Part shown: positions 6,372 to 11,125 of the stretch, piece after piece
How positions within the stretch are numbered: the first letter of the stretch is position 1
How the letters are laid out: every line of letters begins with the position of its first letter
NCBI GenBank assembly: GCA_030592985.1
Contig: JAUVIB010000067.1
Coordinates: 1 to 11,125, forward strand
Length of the DNA: 11,125 bases
Direction of reading: 5' to 3'
From: Calditrichaceae bacterium
Lineage (GTDB): Bacteria; Calditrichota; Calditrichia; Calditrichales; Calditrichaceae
Made by a program: the position numbers and the translations under genes
Notes under the pieces: model-generated
Told to the model about the DNA's origin: nothing
Seen by the model: only the letters and a program-made list of their open reading frames with translations
Databases searched by the model: none

Positions 6372-8657
6372 ATGCTGCAAAAAAAAATAATGAAGCCGGC
6401 TAAATTATTTAAATATTATATCCACCTGTTCCTGATACTACTTATAGTAACTCCTTTTAAAACAAATGCGGAAGAACGACCAAAAATCGGTCTGGTCTTG
6501 AGCGGCGGCGGGGCCAAAGGTTTGGCGCATATCGGTGTGATAAAAGTAATTGAAGAGATTGGTATCCCCATTGATTATGTAACAGGAACAAGTATGGGAT
6601 CTATTATCGGCGGTCTGTATGCGACTGGATATGATGCGATATTACTTGACTCAACAGTAAAAAACATCGATTGGGCAAACATTTTTAACGATGATCTTTC
6701 CCTGAACGATCTGTCAATGGACGAAAAAGAAGACGAGGGAAGATATTTTGTTTCAATCCCCATAAAAAATTACGGATTAGCTATTCCACAGGGTATTATT
6801 AATGGCCAAAAACTTTCAAAATTATTGATTGATTTAACCGCTTCCGTTTCAGATATATCCGACTTTACAAAGCTTCCCCGCCCATTTACCTGCATTGCCA
6901 CGGATATTGTTAGTGGAAAACCTGTATTATTGGATAAAGGATACCTCCCTGAGGCTTTACGGGCCAGCATGTCGATCCCTTCCATAATGACGCCGGTTAA
7001 AATTGATGATAAGCTTTTGGTTGATGGAGGGATTACCATAAATTTTCCGGTACAAGAGGCCTTAAATTTAGGAGCGGATATTATTATTGGTGTTGATGTG
7101 GGCGCTCCATTATATAAAGAGGAAGAACTTACATCATTATTCAGGATTATGGAACAAGCAACCTCCTTCACCAATGACAATACAACAAAAGAAGCCAGAA
7201 AAATGTGTGATATTTTAATAACACCTGATATTCAGGGGATTAGTTCCGCCAGTTTTGATATTCCTGAAGAAATCATAAAAAGAGGTGAACTGGCAGCGAT
7301 GAAACAGTATGCTCAGTTGTTAGAATTAGCAAATAGCTTAAAAAAATACAAATCAGATTACAAGGGAGTAACGATACCTGCTACCCCTGATAGTTTCCTT
7401 ATCTCCAGTATAAAAATCACAGGACTTTCAAAGGTTTCGGAAAAACTGGTAATCGGTAAACTGAACATTGTAATTGGCTCTACACTCGCCAGAGAAAATT
7501 TAGAAAGAAGTGTAGACGAAGTTTTTTCCAGCAGATATTTCAACAGAGTTATTTATCGTTTAGTACCGGACAGTGCAAATATAGGGACATTATTAATAAT
7601 AAAAGTTGAAGAAAAGATTCCTGATAAATTCCGTTTTGGATTACATTATGATAATGAATTAAAAACAGCACTGTTATTAAACACAACATTTCGCAATGTC
7701 TGGATTAATGGTTCAAAATTTAAAATTGACGCCCGTTTAAGTACAAACCCTGAAATAATTGGCTCCTATTTCTATTACACAGGGAAGCAACCCGGAATTC
7801 GTACGGGAATAATTCTTAATTATTCAGAAACTGAAGTTGGTGATTATAATTCTGAAAGCAATAAAATCGGAAATGCTAATATAAAAACCGCTGGGGCTGA
7901 AGCACAAACGCAAGCTCTTTTTAATAAGTCCATGTCCCTGAACTTAGGAGCTAAACTTGACTTTACTTTTATTAATTACCTCACTACAAGGCTAAATGAT
8001 TCCGGCGTGGCGGAAAAGTACGAAATTCAGGAAAATAGCGGTTTAATAAACCTTTCCGCAGGCATCCTCTATAACTCCTTGAATCGACCTGTTTATGCAA
8101 CTGAGGGAATTTATGCCAATATTAAAGCGGAATACATTCCGGCTTCATCGAGTGATTTAACGGCTATTTTATCCGATATCGAAAAAGACGTCACTTCTCT
8201 TTTAAAAAATAACTTCGGACGATATACTTTCCGTTACAAACAATATTTTCCCTTATCTAAAAAGATATCCCTCCAGGGGAATCTTCGCATGGGAGCAACC
8301 ACCACGGATAAAGCGCCTTTATCTTATCTTTTCTTCATCGGTGGCTTATCCAGAGAATCTGCCAGCTATGTTCCCTTTGAAGGATTGCATTTTCTATCAA
8401 TAAAAGCACGGAATTTTTTCACCGGAGGATTGTTATTACAATACGAACCCTTTGATGATAAATTTATCATTGTCTCCGGTAAAGTCGGACGATCAACGGA
8501 AGATAAATTTTCAAATCTAATAGATTTAGATTCTTTCTACGGCTATGCTATCAGTTTTGGTATAAATACGTTCATTGGACCAATAGCGTTTGCCTTCAGC
8601 GGAGGTTCAAATATTAACAGCGTTTTAACATATCTTACAATTGGCTATAATTTTTAG
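6372..8657 (+). CDS. Patatin-like phospholipase with POTRA and Omp85-type beta-barrel (Pat-Omp85, PlpD/FplA-like), first of a tandem pair
   Basis: The protein has 761 residues. Residues 1-33 are a signal peptide (Lys-rich start, hydrophobic LFLILLIVTPF, cleavage probably after TNA33). The patatin domain spans about 36-325 with an intact catalytic set: oxyanion loop GGGAKG (45-50), nucleophile elbow GTSMG (72-76, Ser74), RASMSIPSI (198-206) and the dyad Asp218 in DGG (218-220). One POTRA-like module follows at about 342-413. A barrel runs from RFGLHYDNELKTALLL (421-436) to the end, YNF, where the terminal Phe is the usual BAM insertion signal. Known relatives (PlpD, FplA) are outer-membrane phospholipases of A1 type. 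Hydrolysis of membrane phospholipids is therefore likely, but which side of the membrane the enzyme faces cannot be told. It lies 12 bases upstream of a paralogue and is probably co-transcribed with it. Confidence 0.93.
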   Translation: MLQKKIMKPAKLFKYYIHLFLILLIVTPFKTNAEERPKIGLVLSGGGAKGLAHIGVIKVIEEIGIPIDYVTGTSMGSIIGGLYATGYDAILLDSTVKNIDWANIFNDDLSLNDLSMDEKEDEGRYFVSIPIKNYGLAIPQGIINGQKLSKLLIDLTASVSDISDFTKLPRPFTCIATDIVSGKPVLLDKGYLPEALRASMSIPSIMTPVKIDDKLLVDGGITINFPVQEALNLGADIIIGVDVGAPLYKEEELTSLFRIMEQATSFTNDNTTKEARKMCDILITPDIQGISSASFDIPEEIIKRGELAAMKQYAQLLELANSLKKYKSDYKGVTIPATPDSFLISSIKITGLSKVSEKLVIGKLNIVIGSTLARENLERSVDEVFSSRYFNRVIYRLVPDSANIGTLLIIKVEEKIPDKFRFGLHYDNELKTALLLNTTFRNVWINGSKFKIDARLSTNPEIIGSYFYYTGKQPGIRTGIILNYSETEVGDYNSESNKIGNANIKTAGAEAQTQALFNKSMSLNLGAKLDFTFINYLTTRLNDSGVAEKYEIQENSGLINLSAGILYNSLNRPVYATEGIYANIKAEYIPASSSDLTAILSDIEKDVTSLLKNNFGRYTFRYKQYFPLSKKISLQGNLRMGATTTDKAPLSYLFFIGGLSRESASYVPFEGLHFLSIKARNFFTGGLLLQYEPFDDKFIIVSGKVGRSTEDKFSNLIDLDSFYGYAISFGINTFIGPIAFAFSGGSNINSVLTYLTIGYNF

Positions 8658-8669
8658 ACCGGAAATGTT

Positions 8670-10982
8670 ATGAGCATTATTAAATCACCTCTCAAATATT
8701 TGTTAACATTTATCTTCATCTTTACTTTTACCTTGTATTCTGCTGAATCACAAAGACCAAAGATCGGTCTTGTATTAAGCGGTGGCGGGGCAAAAGGCGT
8801 TGCTCATGTTGGTGTTATTAAGATTATTGAAGAGCTTGGCATTCCTATTGACTATATTACCGGAACCAGTATGGGAGCCGTAATTGGTTCGCTTTATGCA
8901 TCAGGGTATAATCACAGGGAACTTGACTCCATTGCAACCACTATGGATTGGGACGCTCTCTTTAATGACAAATTACCGCGAGATAAAATATCTATTGAAG
9001 AAAAGGACGAGACAGAACGCTATATTCTTGAAATAGCTATTAAGGATTATGGTCTTTCACTCCCTCAAGGGCTTATTGCAGGACAAAAACTCTCTCAAAA
9101 ATTATCTACACTTCTTCTGCCGGTTCATGAAATATCTGATTTTTTAAAGTTACCTATTCCCTTTAAATGTATTGCAACCGATATTGAAACAGGAAAAGCG
9201 GTTATATTGGATAAAGGGAATCTCGCTATTTCCGTAAGAGCCAGTATGGCAATTCCATCCATATTCAACCCTATTGAAATTAACGACAAATTACTGGTCG
9301 ATGGCGGCATTATCCGCAACTTCCCTGTAATCGATGCAAAGGAAATGGGCGCCGATATAATAATCGGAGTTGATGTGGGTGGTCATTTATTTAAAAAGGA
9401 TCAGCTAAATTCTTTAGTTTCAATCATGCAGCAAACGGTTGCCTTTCGTGGTAATGCGGTAGACCAACAACAGAAAGAGCTCTGCAACATTCTGATAACT
9501 CCCAATATACATGGTATTGATGCTTCCAGCTTTAGTAAAGTCGATTCTATTATCACACGTGGTGAAATTGCAGCCCAAAAAGTATACCCGGCATTAAAAG
9601 CACTGGCTGATTCTTTAAAACAATTCAAAGGAAAAGACTATAAATTTCTGAAGCCAATTATGCCTCATGAATTTATTATAACCGATATTAAAGTATCCGG
9701 AAACCATAATGTTCCTGAAAAAATGATATTGCAAAAAATATTCATAAAAAAAAATGAAGCTGTCAGCACAGACCAAATTATCGATAATGTGCAAAAAATT
9801 TATTCAACCAAGTTTTTTAAGAATGTTTTTTTTGAGATTATTCCCGATAGTCTAAATAATGGAAATACACTTAAACTCGAAGTTGTCGAAGAAAATGTTA
9901 ATAGAATTAAACTGGGTATTCACTATGATAATGATTTAAAAAGCGCCTTACTTTTAAATTTCACTACAAGAAACCTCTATTTGAACGGCTCAAAATTTAG
10001 TATAGATACCCGTTTAAGTGAAAATCCGGAAATCAGAGCATCCTATTTTTATTACACCGGATTTAAACCCGATATCGGGCTTGGTCTAATAACAGGATAT
10101 TCCGATCTAAATATGGCACAATATCAGTTCGGAGATCAAAGAGTTGGAACATCAATATTTCGTACTTTCTACACGGATGGAATACTTAATACAATTTTGG
10201 CTCCTTCATTATCATTATCATTTGGTATGCGCTATGAAATAAGTAATATGAGCGTAGACGGAATGATCCAAGGATCCAAGTTGGGCCTTCCTTATGATTT
10301 ACCCATAAGAATCGGAGTATCAGAAAAAATTAATCTGTTTAATTTATATACAACCCTAAATTTTGATAATATCAATAGCAGATATTTTACCAAAGAAGGG
10401 AGCAAACTATTATTCAGACTTGAGTTTACTCCTCAAATAAAAAATAGTGATTTGAGTATAAAAATCTATGTTGATCCTGATGACAATAATCCGATCGAAG
10501 TAAAATCAAAAAATAATTACGAAAACTTTTTACGCTTATCAATGAAGATGCAGCATTCTGTGCCAATTTCCAGGTATATTTCGCTGACCGGTCAAATTAG
10601 AGGAGGATTCACAAATAAAAATTCTATCCCTATTTTTTATAATTTTATGCTGGGAGGGATAAGCAGAGAAACGAGGAATATTATACCTTTTATAGGCGCC
10701 AGGCTTCTGGAGTATACCAATTCCAATTATATATCCTCATTGTTCTCTTTTCAATATGAACCCATCCACAATAAGTTTATTATTATTAAGGGAAATGTAG
10801 GATATTTGGCATCGGATTTTAATGATTTCTTCAAAATGAGTATAAATGATAAGAATTTTATCTACGGTTATGGTTTAACTCTCGGAATGAACTCCTTAAT
10901 GGGGCCGTTATCTTTGACCTTTATGACCAAAGATAATCCAAAAAATATTTTAACTTATATAAATATCGGGTATAACTTTTAA
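8670..10982 (+). CDS. Patatin-like phospholipase with POTRA and Omp85-type beta-barrel (Pat-Omp85), second of a tandem pair
   Basis: This 770-residue paralogue of the preceding gene has the same architecture. A signal peptide covers 1-25 (cleavage probably after YSA25). The patatin domain spans about 29-318 with GGGAKG (38-43), GTSMG (65-69, Ser67), RASMAIPSI (190-198) and DGG (211-213, Asp211). A POTRA-like module lies at about 334-406 and the barrel runs from KLGIHYDNDLKSALLL (414-429) to the terminal YNF. Patatin and early barrel residues closely match the first copy, while the middle of the barrel differs and carries an acidic loop, VDPDDNNP (601-608). The start at 8670 has only a weak GGA (8661-8663) six bases upstream, so translation may be coupled to the first gene. 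Both active sites are intact, so neither copy looks degenerate. The substrate is unknown. Confidence 0.93.
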   Translation: MSIIKSPLKYLLTFIFIFTFTLYSAESQRPKIGLVLSGGGAKGVAHVGVIKIIEELGIPIDYITGTSMGAVIGSLYASGYNHRELDSIATTMDWDALFNDKLPRDKISIEEKDETERYILEIAIKDYGLSLPQGLIAGQKLSQKLSTLLLPVHEISDFLKLPIPFKCIATDIETGKAVILDKGNLAISVRASMAIPSIFNPIEINDKLLVDGGIIRNFPVIDAKEMGADIIIGVDVGGHLFKKDQLNSLVSIMQQTVAFRGNAVDQQQKELCNILITPNIHGIDASSFSKVDSIITRGEIAAQKVYPALKALADSLKQFKGKDYKFLKPIMPHEFIITDIKVSGNHNVPEKMILQKIFIKKNEAVSTDQIIDNVQKIYSTKFFKNVFFEIIPDSLNNGNTLKLEVVEENVNRIKLGIHYDNDLKSALLLNFTTRNLYLNGSKFSIDTRLSENPEIRASYFYYTGFKPDIGLGLITGYSDLNMAQYQFGDQRVGTSIFRTFYTDGILNTILAPSLSLSFGMRYEISNMSVDGMIQGSKLGLPYDLPIRIGVSEKINLFNLYTTLNFDNINSRYFTKEGSKLLFRLEFTPQIKNSDLSIKIYVDPDDNNPIEVKSKNNYENFLRLSMKMQHSVPISRYISLTGQIRGGFTNKNSIPIFYNFMLGGISRETRNIIPFIGARLLEYTNSNYISSLFSFQYEPIHNKFIIIKGNVGYLASDFNDFFKMSINDKNFIYGYGLTLGMNSLMGPLSLTFMTKDNPKNILTYINIGYNF

Positions 10983-11115
10983 TTCCAACTTCATACTTTT
11001 CTGAACTTTATTTTTCGGAATTTGCATATTTAAATAAAAATAATTTTTTAATTTATAGAAATATATATTAAATTAGTTTTTATATTTAAAATGTAATAGT
11101 ATACTTAATAATTTT
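10983..11115. other. AT-rich spacer after the patatin-Omp85 pair
   Basis: No gene and no convincing terminator hairpin are visible after the second patatin-Omp85 gene. The region is almost entirely A and T from about 11025 on. TATACT at 11100-11105 could be a -10 element for the next gene, but no good -35 precedes it. Read-through from the pair into the next gene cannot be excluded. Confidence 0.4.
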
Positions 11116-11120
11116 GGAGG
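11116..11120 (+). promoter_or_regulatory. Ribosome binding site of a plus-strand gene starting just beyond the window
   Basis: GGAGG, in the context TTTTGGAGGAAACA, stands five bases from the window end with no start codon yet in view. It mirrors the GGAGG in front of the gene at 6372. A start codon within the next few bases outside the window is likely; the product cannot be known. Confidence 0.65.
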
Positions 11121-11125
11121 AAACA

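Noticed and set aside
8665..8673. ATG-TTA-TGA three-codon frame overlapping the second patatin start
   Set aside because: A minimal uORF is possible but such a short frame arises easily by chance, and no ribosome binding site is placed for it.
1..11125. CRISPR array, tRNA or rRNA gene, toxin-antitoxin or defence system
   Set aside because: No evenly spaced direct repeats, no cloverleaf or rRNA-like segments, and no such protein families were found on reading both strands.

Overview
The window is a stretch of AT-rich bacterial chromosome from a Gram-negative organism. Three proteins point to an outer membrane: two have signal peptides and C-terminal beta-barrels ending in Phe, and a third has the signal peptide plus carboxypeptidase-regulatory-like fold and DUF5686-type region common in the Bacteroidota and relatives. 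With the AT richness, the gaps in Shine-Dalgarno use and the 'TGTCATTGC...GCAATGACA' repeat material, I favour a member of the broad FCB group (Bacteroidota, Ignavibacteria, Calditrichota or Marinimicrobia-like). I cannot fix the phylum from this window.

Layout. At 1-547 (minus) lies the N-terminal part of a DUF5686-like outer-membrane protein, cut by the window edge. A gene-free stretch of about 750 bases (548-1300) follows. It holds two separate inverted-repeat structures, one of which (about 900-1085) has 20-bp terminal inverted repeats, a TA on each side and internal palindromes, like a MITE. A DedA/VTT membrane protein gene lies at 1301-1927 (minus). From 5964 down to 2030 runs a compact minus-strand operon, yebC-ruvC-ruvA-ruvB-queA. 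It ends in a clear rho-independent terminator (1987-2020), which separates it from dedA. A divergent AT-rich spacer (5965-6371) leads into two plus-strand genes in tandem (6372-8657 and 8670-10982). Both encode a signal peptide, patatin phospholipase, POTRA and Omp85-type barrel, so they are PlpD/FplA-like Pat-Omp85 proteins. A ribosome binding site at the right edge announces another plus-strand gene just outside.

How the genes work together. RuvA, RuvB and RuvC form the Holliday-junction branch-migration and resolution machine. YebC (a translation factor family long called a transcriptional regulator) and QueA (queuosine tRNA modification) are frequent chromosomal neighbours of ruv genes, and both concern translation. 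The Pat-Omp85 pair probably acts on phospholipids at the outer membrane, and the DUF5686-like and DedA proteins are also envelope proteins. No link between the envelope genes and the ruv operon is visible beyond proximity.

Most of the window is recognisable. The parts worth a second look are the tandem Pat-Omp85 paralogues, whose barrels have diverged unevenly, and the palindromic elements between 700 and 1085. I see no undescribed defence or mobile system, no CRISPR array and no RNA gene.
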